A stretch of 64,000 nt of DNA from Trichosphaerium sp. ATCC 40318 (lineage: Eukaryota; Discosea; Flabellinia; Trichosidae), in assembly GCA_038496445.1 (NCBI GenBank), contig JALMLS010000481.1, forward strand, positions 1 through 64,000, read 5' to 3'. A program made the position numbers and the translations under genes. The notes under the pieces were generated by a model that searched no databases, was not told the origin of the DNA, and saw only the letters and a list, made by a program, of their open reading frames with translations. Positions 32,181 through 43,041 of this stretch are shown one piece after another; positions within the stretch are counted from its first letter, which is position 1, and every line of letters begins with the position of its first letter.

Positions 32181-32711
32181 GACTATATCGAAGCACTCAA
32201 AGGTGTTCATACTATTAACCTTTCCCACACTGATGTGACAGATGAAGCACTCCAAAGTCTTGTTGGTGTACACACAATTACCCTTGATAGTTACTATAAT
32301 ATTACAATTGAAGGAATCAAAGCACTCAAAGGCGTTCATGAGATTATGCTTACTTTCCCAAAAGACTCATGGCTTAAACATCTTTGCAATGTACCCCCTA
32401 TCAACATTTTTATGGGGCGTCCTACAACAGATGATGGAATCAAATCATTGACCAATGTCAAATACCTTGAGCTTAACGGTTGCCCCAAGATAACAGACTT
32501 GGGTTTTAAGACATTGGTCAACCTTGAACAACTCACCCTGGGCAACTGCCCACAGATTACAAACGGTTGCTTGAAGCACTTGCAGAATCTGAAACGTGTT
32601 GTAGTAGCGTGCACTGGAGATACAACTATAACAAGAGATGGTGTTGAGTCTATGGGTATTCAATTTTCTTATGTTTCAATGGGTTTACAAATACATAACC
32701 TAAATTACTAG
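32180..32711 (+). pseudogene. F-box/LRR protein, copy 5, 5'-truncated
   Basis: Open frame with LRR units (EALKGVHTINLSHTDVTDEAL, GVHTITLDSYYNITIEGIKAL) and the family C-terminus (SWLKHLCNV, DDGIKSLTNVKYLEL, ITNGCLKHLQNL). The F-box, first exon and most repeats are missing; the frame starts abruptly after repeat R1 and has no N-terminal ATG (first in-frame ATG is about 32346). The C-terminus diverges after ESMGIQF. It is probably a fragment, though the frame is intact. Confidence 0.75.
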
Positions 32712-32827
32712 TAGCAAACAATTAAGCTATTATAACCAGAAGAACAAACAAGCTACATAAGAAAGTATGTATTGTAGTCAACAAACAACTTGTGATTTGG
32801 TATTGAGACTGTCCAACTACACGTGTT

Positions 32828-33480
32828 TTATAGACGCATACATGGGTTCTGAGCTGTAAAATATTCTTTTAATCCTTTGTAATCAGTTGCCTCTGCCAAT
32901 TTCAAAGCATAACTGTACTTCGGTATTTCATCCAAAGTTGCCCAAAACTCAATACATTTCTTAATATCTTTTTGAGTTTTGAATACAATTCTTTTCTCTG
33001 TAATCTTCTCGAAATATGTACATAGTGGATCTACCATTTCCTTACAATCAAAATACATCCATACACGAACAAGAGATATCAAGTCATGTGCGCAAGTGTA
33101 CATGACTTGTTTTCCTTGATCATAAGTTTCGATGATATCTTTTGCTGCAAACACTAGTGTTCCATCAAACTCCACTATCGCATCAACTTTGGTTGCAGAC
33201 CCAAAGTCTATCAACTGAGGTTCACCATTGTATGTCATAAAACTTCGAATACTTAGATCCCTAACAGATGTCAGTAAAAGTTAAGGAATACCAGAAAAAG
33301 GTAGAACATACCCATGAACAAAACCGCTTTCATGGAGTTTCTGTAAGATGTCTACAAATGGAGCCATTCCCTCTTCAGTAGTACCCTCTTGAATCTAACA
33401 AAGTATTTAGTTAAGAAAAGCATCAGTGTTTTACATACCAACTTTGGTACACCCTCAATTTGCTTTCTAGATAATGCCAT
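32828..33480 (-). CDS. Kinase-like protein lacking an N-lobe
   Basis: Exons 33439-33480, 33312-33394 and 32828-33260 total 558 bases (185 residues). The protein starts just before the helix preceding the catalytic loop (FVDILQKLHESGFVHGDLS) and has a clear LIDFGSA metal-binding motif. The catalytic loop reads HGDLSIRSF, so the Asn expected five residues after the catalytic Asp is Ser. The Gly-rich loop and Lys-bearing beta strands are missing, so ATP binding in the usual way is doubtful. HGD rather than HRD resembles small atypical kinases. Possibly a truncated but spliced pseudokinase. It diverges from the receptor gene at 33836 over 355 bases. Confidence 0.72.
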
Positions 33481-33835
33481 CTTCGGATTTGACCTGAAAT
33501 AGCGCTATTTTATTGTAACGTTAAGCCTACTTTTAAAAAGCCACTCCCGACTAGTAGCGCGCACGTGACTTTCTAGTCGAATGCTCGTGTAAAGTACTAC
33601 ATAAGGATATACTAATAGTACAGCTTGCAGAGGTACAAAAGGTTACCTATGTTCACAAACCTTCCCGAAAAATAAGGAGTAGCGCTAACACAAAATAGCG
33701 TTATTTCAGGTCAAATCCTTCGATCAGGCATTATTCAAAAAAACAATGACTTTTCTGTACTTTGCGCCTTTTTTGATCTTCAAGATAATTTTGCTACACG
33801 AAAGATTGTTCAAACGCTACTGCGTGTTAATTATC

Positions 33836-36800
33836 ATGCCGTATTACTGTATGAGCGTTATTTCACAACTTCTGTTGATTTTTGTCATACTTTTAACTTT
33901 AAAGCATCAAACTACCGTTTGTTACGCTTTAAAACCTCAAAAATGGACAAATGTTACGTCTACTATAGCACCGCACAAACGAGCATCTGACGGCATGGTA
34001 ATACGTTTATATCACTCATACTTATGTCTCACACGCTATAAACTAGACTTACGCCGTTATTGAGAACAAACTTTATATGTTTCGTGGACAAACTGACCGC
34101 GTATCTGTACGTACATTTCTACGCATAGCGACGTTTTGGCAGCTATATAAACTCTAATTTAACGTTTTTAGAATAATGCGTTCTACATCCTTGACCTTGA
34201 CACCTACGCTTGGATAGACAAATCAAAGAGCGGCTGTAGTGCTATCCCTCTTTCTGACACTATTATCTTTGGTTCTCATGGTCGTACATTCAACAAAACG
34301 TAAGGAGAAAGCCCCAAACGTTTTCATTTTTTTTGTTAAATATTTCTTGTAATTCAAAGAAGTTTCAAGATCTTGAAGGCTTGCCACACACAGCCTTCTT
34401 GTTTATCTTTTTTTGGTATTACTGTTAACTAACTATGAATATAGTTTATGGTCAATTACCAGTAATGACCAGTACTATGGATATGATATATGGGCTTACT
34501 CACCAGAAGGTAAAAATCACGTGTTGTATTTTTAGTATCTACGGAATGAAATTTCGATTTCTGTGTTACACTGAGGAGCATTCTTTTTCTTATTCTCTAA
34601 TTTTTTATGCTACACTTTTCAACTATTGTTCCATCTATTGTTCATTAGTATACCAGAATTATTAACCATGTTTTCTTTCAAGTAAATTCTTATTTTTTTC
34701 TGTGTTTTAGATGATGAATGTGTAAAAGTAAAGCACACAAACATCACATTCGGAATTCAAAATTACAAAACAAATGCAGCATTTGCTCGCCAGTCGTTGT
34801 ATATAATTCCAGATGAAGACATATCTGAGCTGAATCTTGTATGTTGGCAGAACTTAACAACATTGGAACACCTTGAATGTGCCAACACAACAATTCATGA
34901 TAGTTCTGGAGACTTCTCCATATTTAAGTTTGGTGGATCCTTAGTTGCTGATCTAACAGAGAAATACCTTATTTTATACGGTACATAGTAACTTTCAATG
35001 TCACCAAAAGATATATTGACACCTTCTTATTTAAGGTGGAGCATATATTTATAATTTTGGTGTTTGTGTTGCACAATTAGTACGCCTTGACTTAGACACC
35101 ATGATATGGGAGTATTGGATTGACAATTATATTGACGTCCCTTGTGATTACGCTGCTACTCCAATAGTTACATCATGTACAAACTCGTAACCTTACTTCC
35201 TTTGAAACTCACTGTAGTTTAAAAGCAAATGTATTTGTTGTTTCAACTACAGATAACGCAGATAACTCAGATTTAAATCCTGCAATTACGTACTCAGTGC
35301 CTTTATATAAGGAAACTCATCCTTTAATTAAACGTATCAACACAACAGATGTCAAACCTGCTACTAGAAGCTACCCTGTATGAACAAATTATTTTCACAA
35401 CAATAACTTTATGTTGCTTCAAACGGACTTTGTTTGGGTGTCTAAGTTCACATCTGTTGTAGGTTGCAATTCCAATTGACTCACAAAACAAGCTTCTTAT
35501 ATTTGGTGGCTACCATTCACCATCAAACTTGGTAGAGTTCTTTTCTGACACGTGGACATTAGAGTACAACTGAGTTCGCAAACACGATAAATACTAATTA
35601 TTGTTAGCTTGTCAGTTCCAATTGACCCAAAATCTTTAAAGCTATCTTGTCCACAGATAAGAGTTGGTGAAAGTGAGACTGTTCACATTCTTTGGTTATT
35701 CTCTAACAGTTCTATAGATACTACATGTACAATAGAAGCCTTTGATAGTGATGGCACTCCAACTGGAAGCCCTCAAGATGCATCTGAATTTACGCTTTCC
35801 TTTTCACCAGATAGTGTTGACTTGTCTCCTATCAAGTACACTGTAGGATCTTTTCGGTTTACCGTAATGACCACAGTTGCTGGAAAGCTTGAATTTTTCC
35901 TTGATTTTAAAGGTGAGGCGGTTCAGAATATGACAACAACAGTGATGCCTGGAGGTACATACGTCGCTTGGATTCAAGTATTTTAGATGTCTTTAATATT
36001 CGCTTACAATACTATAGACCCTATACCTGCAACTAGCAAACTCATGTATTCCGGAGGGACTATACCTACGTTATCAAAAGTTAAGCTATACATCATACCT
36101 GCGGATATGTATGGAAACTTACTTCCTGATATAACACGTGAACAAATAGATCTCATTAGAGCGTATATTGATAAAGGTATTAGACAGTAATAAGCAAAGT
36201 TAAATTCTAAATATTGGTGTAGAAACGGTTGCACAGAGTTTGGTGAAGAATCCGTTAAAGCCCACAGAGTAAACTTATTTTTTTGTCTTTTTTTTCTTGA
36301 GTTTTTTTGTGTTTTGCTTATCCGTTCTTAGGTTATATTTTGAATACGTTTTCACTACAAAAGGCCAACATGAATACTCAGCAGCTATTCTATACAACGG
36401 AATATATACAAGTGTGGGTAACTCACCTCTCATTTTACAAGTTGGTAAGCACAACAACAACTTATTTATGACTTCCAAAAATGTTGACCAATAGCTTCTT
36501 CTGCAGGGTTATGTTCGGAATTTAAGACTCAAGTGACTTATAACACAACTTCAACTTGTGAGTGTATCCCAGGATATCAACCATATAATACTACATGCCA
36601 AGCGTGTGATATTGCACATGTGAAGCCATTAGTGGGTAACACTGATTGCTACTGCCAAAGTGGTACGAAAACAGTTTCATGTTGACACGTGCGTTGTTTT
36701 TTCTAACAGTTTACCGTCAGGGTACTATGATTTCTCGTACCAAGATGAACTATTGAGCACGTGCATAGACTTAATAGATAGTAAAGCATTCAAAGATCCA

Positions 36801-38875
36801 TCTATAACATTTCCAAATAATACATGTATCATATGTCCTTCATGTGCTTTGTGTCCTGATTACTCAGTAAAGAGTAGTAATGATACAAAAAACGTGACAA
36901 CATTTGGCATGTTGTTACCTGCACCAGGTACCAGCGGATAAGTTTGTTCCTAGTGAAGTACTAACTAAACGATTAAGGTTACTGGTCAGCTAATGATAGT
37001 CAAAACATATACACATGCTTTGAAAAGGACGCATGCTTAGGTACAACGTGCGCTGAGGGTTACAAAGGTTCGCTTTTTATAAAAGAACTCAATTAACTAG
37101 AACGTTTACACTTTACATTAGGTCCGTTATGCTCAATCTGTGATTCCGGTTATGCCGGTTGGGACACTGAATGCTCAAGTAAGTTGGTTGAACCCCAGTG
37201 TTGGTGACTGAAAGTTGACATTTTGGATAGAGTGTAAATCTAATGTGGTATCTGGATTAATAGTCCTTGCATTTGCAGTGGCTGCTGTTGTTTTCTTCTT
37301 GTTCCTTGTGTTTACCTCAAACGAGACTTCAGCTTTATCTATTAACTTTAAAATCCTTCTTACACATCTTCAGACTATTACTTTGATAGGGTGTAAGTGA
37401 TATACGACATATTAACATAGTAGTACTAATCTAGTTTTTTTCTTAGCATTCAAATTCCATTACCCAAACACATTGAAACAGTTTGGTAAAGCACTTGGTA
37501 TTGCAACGTTTACTAGTGTTGGAAAAACTTATGCTGTTGGTTGTCTATTCTCTTTAGACTACTTACAACTGACAGCAGCAATAATGTGTTTTCTACTTGC
37601 AGTTTATGTCATTGGTACAAAGAAATTTTATTGTATCGTCCACTAATGGCCTCTAGGGTCTCTAACGTTTGTACTACTACGGTGTTGTGCTAGAGGCAAA
37701 AGTAGGAATAGCTATGAAGTTATAGGAGATAACGCAGAGGATCGCAGTTTCATTGATAAAGCAGCTACTGCTTGTTTGACAGGGCTAATTATGGTACGAC
37801 AATCTTCATAATGTTAATGTGTTAATTTTTTTTTGTTAGCTTACTTACCTACTCCATCCTACTGTATCCAGTAGGATCGCTCAAGTATTATCGCCATGTG
37901 TCAATTTAAGTGGTACAAAGTATTTACTAGCTGATATGTCTATTGTGTGTTCTTCTCAAGAATACAAAGTACGTGTTAACTGAGGAAAAAGTATTTGAAC
38001 AAACATCTTTTTTGATCTGACTACGGGTTTTTTAGTCTTGGAAAATTGCTTCATGGGCTCTTCTGTTCCTATTCACAATAGGAGCAATAGTAATCCAGGG
38101 TATAGTACTTTTTATTAAGCGCAAGGTAAGGTCTACTGAGATAGATGTAGCGACTTACTTGTATAGAACCTTGATGGTGCAAAAGTATTAGCAAACTATG
38201 GGTTTTTGTACAGGTCGTATAAACCAGAGCTCTATCTATGGGAAATTGTCATTAGTACTCGTAAGCTTGGTTTGGTGTTTTTTAGTGCTATAGTTGCATT
38301 GAACCCGGTACTACAAACTTATCTTGCAGTGGTACTCCTCAACATCAGTACGACCTTTGTTTTGTTAAGTCAAATATAATTTGTACTTACTTTCTACAAG
38401 TGCTCATACTTCATACCTTCAAATGGCCATATGCTACGAAAATGGGTAATTTTCTAGATGCAGTTGCTATGGTACTTGAGATTGTCACAATGTTATCTTC
38501 AATTTTGTATGGGATGGTGAACCAATCCGGGTATGTTATATTCTTTTCCTTTCCTCTTTTTTTTTTTGCATTTTAAACGTTTTGTTTGTGAATATCTTAC
38601 TGATACTGAATGTAAGGTCTACGATTATAACATATGTGATTCTAATAGCCAATGGGTTATTTGTATTGTTTGTATCTTGCTTATTACTTTATGGTGCAAG
38701 TAAATACGTCAGGTACCTTTTTTTCTTTTCGGAAATTAAAAGAAACAAAAAAAAAATATGAACCATGAATTTTAGGGCTTTTATCAGATACTTGTTTGTT
38801 AAATGTACATGTCTGAAGCGATTGTCATCTATTCAAAGACGAGATTCATCAATTCAAGAAGAGCAATGGTTCTAA
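33836..38875 (+). CDS. Kelch/Cys-rich/multi-TM receptor-like protein
   Basis: A large gene of roughly 20 exons. Exon 1 (33836-33997) carries a signal peptide (MPYYCMSVISQLLLIFVILL) and the first kelch strand. Kelch-type repeats follow (FYILDLDTYAWID, YGYDIWAYSPE, VRLDLDTMIWEYW, LLIFGGYHSPSNLVEFFSDTWTL), then a beta-rich spacer (35608-36190), then Cys-rich modules of the ephrin-receptor-like type (TCECIPGYQPYN, CQSGYYDFSYQD, CAEGYKGPLCSICDSGYAGW). The C-terminal third has about eight TM segments with motifs seen in protist receptors (LLHPTVSSRIAQVL, YLLADMSIVC, GFLYRSYKPELYLWEIV). Two apparent stops (35571, 35984) disappear if GTACAA and GTACAT donors are used, both in phase, so the gene appears intact. 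Exon 2 (34172-34299) recurs as a fragment at 42.2 kb. Likely a plasma-membrane receptor; the ligand is unknown. Confidence 0.82.
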
Positions 38876-39617
38876 GTGTAATAATAGAACTTGCGTACTC
38901 GTAGAGCATCAGCAATAAGTTGCACAACATAATAAAATTTCAAACTTGTGCTGTTAACAGCATAACCAGGTGGTCTCTATTATTCAGTTTGTACACAAGA
39001 CAGAACTTCAAGAAGCTTTTGCATAAGCTTACACTTGTTTTGTCTAAGGTCCGTATCAACCTATCTGAATCAAAGAAACAAGATTTGAACGAGACTTTCG
39101 AAAGTGTATGAGTGCAGTTGTGAAAAATTAAGTTAGATTAGATTCACGCGTTCTTGTTGATCTACAATACCAGATTGGAGGAGAGAATACGTCTCACTCA
39201 GCTTCGATCCCCTGGATCACGTAGCCAGAGACCCTTCCCATTTATTAAATTGGAGTTATCTCTTGTACATATACAACAAATTACATAAATCAATTGAAAC
39301 ATTCAGTCAATCAACACAAAAACTTTTTGAATCGTAATCTGCCATTGTATAGAACTGCTACTTGCTGATGTTGTTTTACGATACTACCGTACTTAAACAA
39401 CTACCTCTCACTTATCAAACGCCAGTAAAATACTTATTTATACTGTCAAAACAATGGAGGCACATGAAGGTTAACGCTGTATATCAACTTCAAATTGCTT
39501 CATATACTCGCTAAGAAGACTACTACAAATGAAGAGGCACGGGCAACTGGTACATCGAACAACACTGAATTACAGTGTATGTATATTGGCGTTTTATTAG
39601 TTAGTGTCCACTTCAGT
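38876..39617. other. Intergenic, nothing recognised
   Basis: Only short frames. A segment near 39195-39235 (gcttcgatcccctgg) vaguely resembles a tRNA 3' half but no cloverleaf could be formed. Confidence 0.5.
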
Positions 39618-41063
39618 TTACAAAAGACTGAACGTTACAATAGTAAACAAGTAAACCAGAAAAACCACTGGTTTGGCAACAGCTGTTGATGGTTGTAGAG
39701 CTGGTACAAATGAACTTAATGGAGATTTTGTAGTTGGAACCTGTGTAGATGGTTCAGTTGGAGGAGTTGGTTGTAGAGTTGTAATGGTTATCGGAGATAT
39801 TGGAGCGTTTGCAGGCACTTCTGTTGGCGAGGTTGTTGTAGGAAGTGTTGGTGGTAGCGTTGTAGGAGGCAAGGTTGTTGGCGCGAGTGTTGTAGGAGGC
39901 AAGGTTGTTGGTGCTAGTGTTGTAGGAGGCAGCGTTGTTGGCGCGAGTGTTGTAGGAGGCAAGGTTGTTGGTGCTAGTGTTGTAGGAGGCAGCGTTGTTG
40001 GCGCGAGTGTTGTAGGAGGCAAGGTTGTAGGAGGCAGCGTTGTAGGAGGCAGCGTTGTTGGCGCGAGTGTTGTAGGTGGCAAGGTTGTTGGAGGTGGAGG
40101 TATATAGTTGAAAATGCATGCTGTCAAACCAGCCTGCATAGTTTGGTCAGGAACCGTAAATCTAGAACATAATGTTAGTTTTCAAAGAATTAAAATAGCT
40201 ATCCAACTAACGCAAATGAATTTGACGTGAAGCTAAGGGATGTTGGGTCGGTTGGAAAATCACATGATTGCAATGTAAATCCTACAATAAAAATTAAGAT
40301 AACAATTGATTGTAAAACGCTAGAAAATAAATAGCAAAAAACTTGTTTTGATTTGTAAATTTTTTTCCTTCGCCAGTTACCTGTAACGCCTGGAGAATCA
40401 AAAGTACAATTCACAGTATGATCAAAATTAAGGGGAAATGGATTTGGCACATTAAGACCCACGGTAAACGATGTTGTGCGAATGTCAGCTTGCCAAATGT
40501 GCCCTGCTATAAATGTGACTGAGATTTCGGTCGAACTATCAGACACTACGAAGCTTGGTTCTCCTCCAAATACATTAAAGCCATTACTAAACAACGAACA
40601 CGTTCCTGAATCCCCTTCACCTAATAAAAAGTTACAAATCTACAAGGATTTTGTAAAGCGTCGTCTTTTTTGCAACAACTAAAAGTCCATAGTTTTAATG
40701 TCCAAATGTCAAGTGTCTAAAAATAGGATAAGAAAAAACTCTTTTGCGAGTTTTTTCTGCCTTACTTTCGCCTATACACGCCAAGAGATATAAAAACCTT
40801 GTGTGCGATCAAGAAGCACAGAAAACTCGCTAAAAAAGCTTTTAATTTCCATTTTGCTTAAAACTCCACTGTTGACGCTCTAATTGCTATAGTAGCACTC
40901 TATGCGCGTAGTAGTAGTGTATAAAAGCATAGACTTTCTCCTGAAACCGGCCATGCACAATATTGTGCTATTCCAATGTGAGAGGTTTGGGCGTACTTAT
41001 TGATACTGCTAATGGTACTAGACAAGCTAATATCGCTAGGAAATAGACAGGTGCTTTAATCAT
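39618..41063 (-). CDS. Mucin-like Thr/Pro-rich surface protein
   Basis: Exon 1 40997-41063 is a signal peptide (MIKAPVYFLAILACLVPLAV), joined in phase to exon 2 (40381-40620) across a 376-base intron; exon 3 starts at 40281; the last exon runs from 40161 to 39618. The exon 3 donor is uncertain (a GTCAAA site keeps the frame). The N-terminal part is an extracellular domain with Cys (SEGDSGTCSLF, NVFGGEPSFVVS, NCTFDSPG, LQSCDF), followed by about 85 residues of perfect TTLAPTTLPP-type repeats, a Thr/Pro/Ser linker and a C-terminal hydrophobic tail (VFLVYLFTIVTFSLL) without cytoplasmic residues, which suits a GPI anchor. Likely an O-glycosylated stalk holding a small domain at the cell surface. 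Confidence 0.82.
39855..40090 (-). repeat. Coding minisatellite, 15/30-base units
   Basis: Tandem units reading gttgtaggaggcaaggttgt.. on the plus strand, in alternating 15-base forms that encode PTTLP or PTTLA on the minus strand. The plus-strand Val/Gly frame is a shadow. Confidence 0.95.
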
Positions 41064-42149
41064 CGTTTTATTTTTCTGATAATAATTTTCTCATTTTTTT
41101 GCAAAACATGCTCCAAAAATAGATTTGAATTAGCTTGATCTTATAAGCCTTATCTAAATGCCGGAACCAGAAACGAACAAAATATTACGAGCCATTTACT
41201 TGGCTCTCTGCTACTAAAACAACACCTTTTTTAGGTTACTTATCGGCATCATTTGGGTGTATAGTTTCGGAAATACTGTAAACCCGACTCTTCAAATACT
41301 TACGCAACTTTTTACAGGTGTTTAACCAAACTAGCCCTTGTTACGACAAGAGATATAAGGGTCACTAGTTAGTTTAAGTCTGATGTTTTATTCTAAGTAC
41401 AGATGACAAGATAAATCATCCGTGGATTGTGTGGGTGTGTTTATTATGTACAGTATTATTATCGTGACAGCCGTATAAGAGTGCTGTGCTAAATTAAGCT
41501 GTAGAATTCTAAAATAGACTAGTATTTAGAGCACAAATATTTGACAGTGGACACATTAGGAGTCACAAGTGCATGTTATTAAACTGACATTTTGAAAAAA
41601 AAGTGTTGTCAAGTGGTAATTGCCCGAAAATTATGTTTGGGACAACGAGTGCAAGCAAATAAAAGGGCTAGGTTCGCTTTCGTTCCGGCCTTTCACTTTG
41701 CTAGGGACAAGATCCCGACCTACACTCACAAATTATCGGCCATTAGTGGGCGTGGCGTGAAAATTGGAAAAAAAATGTGAAACCGAAAATGAAGTATATT
41801 TTATTTAATCTAATTCAATATTCCGGTATTGTAGAATTAGCTAAATCGATCGCAACAAATACCTAGTGTTCTAATAGTACACATTCAAAGGGAGACGTAT
41901 AATAGTAATTTGTATGTACGGCACCTCATGTGCCAAGTGATTTAGTATATTTTGGGAGAAAAGTGACACAAAAACAAACCCACTGTTACCAAAAATAGAA
42001 CAACAAATAAATTATTATAGGCTATCCTTGTTGTTGCAAAAACTCCAAACAACGCTGTCATAGTTTAGTCTACGCACAGCCATGCAAAAAATTAATCTTT
42101 TACGGTGTTTGATGAGCGAACTATTTGAAGGCTAAAGTTGAACCAAAAC
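41064..42149. other. Intergenic; dispersed repeat near 41676-41760
   Basis: No gene recognised. The block at about 41676-41760 (tcgctttcgttc...gggacaagatcccgacc...ccattagtggg) matches about 13930-14010. Confidence 0.5.
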
Positions 42150-42330
42150 ACTTCGCGACCTTGACACCTACGCTTGGATACGCAAATCAAAGAGCGGTTG
42201 TAGTGCTATCCCTATTTACGACACTATTTTATTTGCTTCTCATGGTCGTATTCACAACACGTAAGGACAAAAATGTCGTACAAAAGAGTCCAAAAAAAAT
42301 GGATTTCGAAGAAATAGAACATGGCGAAAG
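42150..42330 (+). pseudogene. Fragment of receptor exon 2 joined to a dispersed repeat
   Basis: 42158-42270 matches exon 2 of the kelch receptor (gaccttgacacctacgcttgg) with changes including TGG ATA CGC for TGG ATA GAC, and keeps the splice donor. It is joined directly to a block (about 42270-42330) that also occurs at 14395-14450. The exon was evidently copied into a repeat-rich site and has decayed. Confidence 0.8.
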
Positions 42331-42789
42331 GTAGTGCGCACCGCCTTTTCTACGCAAAGTACCTTCGAAGGTACAGCTTTGTCTCGTATTTTATCGCGAC
42401 TGTTGGGAGAACTTCCCAAAGCAGCTTAGTGTATTTAACATTGCATCACCAAATGCGAAAAGCCATTAACTATCTTATATTCCAAGTCACTACCAATTCA
42501 GGCTTTTGAGTTAATAGATCACGTGATTGGCATGGCTTGGTGATAAATCTTGTTGACTGATTGTTTTCTAAAACACAACTTGGTGAATATGGAACAAACA
42601 GAGTAATATGTTACAAAAGCACATGATTAGTATACGTCATTAGTTAAATATCATGTTTTTTACGTTATTCTAAACCAATTGCAGGTCGTGTATTGGTGCA
42701 AATACACAGCCTTTGATTGTAGCTATGACATGCTAAAATCACTAGGCAACTTAAGTCAATGTCATTTCCGCGAGTGTGATCACATGTAA
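42331..42789. other. Intergenic, nothing recognised
   Basis: A/T-rich; CACGTG within gatcacgtgatt near 42520. No coding signal. Confidence 0.45.
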
Positions 42790-42950
42790 TCAGAAAAAGA
42801 CGATATCATTCTTTGCAAGGTTCCACCAGAGATAGTAGCACATATTGTATGCTATTTTAAAAAGAAAGCAGCGTATTACAGCTACAAACGCCTCTCGCCT
42901 GTTTAATACTATCCCGGGAAAAAAACACGATTAAAGCTTCTCTAACACAT
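42790..42950 (+). pseudogene. F-box fragment, frameshifted
   Basis: Reads VPPEIVAHIVCYF in one frame and then ATNASRLFNTIPG in the next, together the shape of an F-box domain start. A single-base shift around 42880 separates the halves, and nothing recognisable follows. Confidence 0.45.
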
Positions 42951-43041
42951 GCGATTTACAGCAGTATGTTACTCAAGATTTACTGAAAGATGCGATAACT
43001 CCAATGAGCGTCTTTGTGTAGCAAGTACTTTTATTTTTAGC

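Noticed and set aside
35563-35573. In-frame TGA and an apparent CT donor in the receptor gene
   Set aside because: A GTACAA donor at 35564 in phase 2 removes the stop and gives WTLD/LSVPID, consistent with the local donor consensus.
35935-35998. In-frame TAG at 35984 in the receptor gene
   Set aside because: A 63-base intron with a GTACAT donor after the GGA codon and a CTATAG acceptor removes the TAG and keeps the frame.
39180-39240. tRNA-like 3' half
   Set aside because: Only a TTCGATCCC-like string; no acceptor stem or anticodon arm could be drawn.
39855-40090. Regular repeats resembling a CRISPR array
   Set aside because: No spacers; tandem coding minisatellite in a eukaryotic gene.
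39673-40107. Plus-strand Val/Gly-rich 144-residue frame
   Set aside because: Shadow of the Thr/Pro minisatellite on the minus strand, which has a signal peptide exon and anchor.
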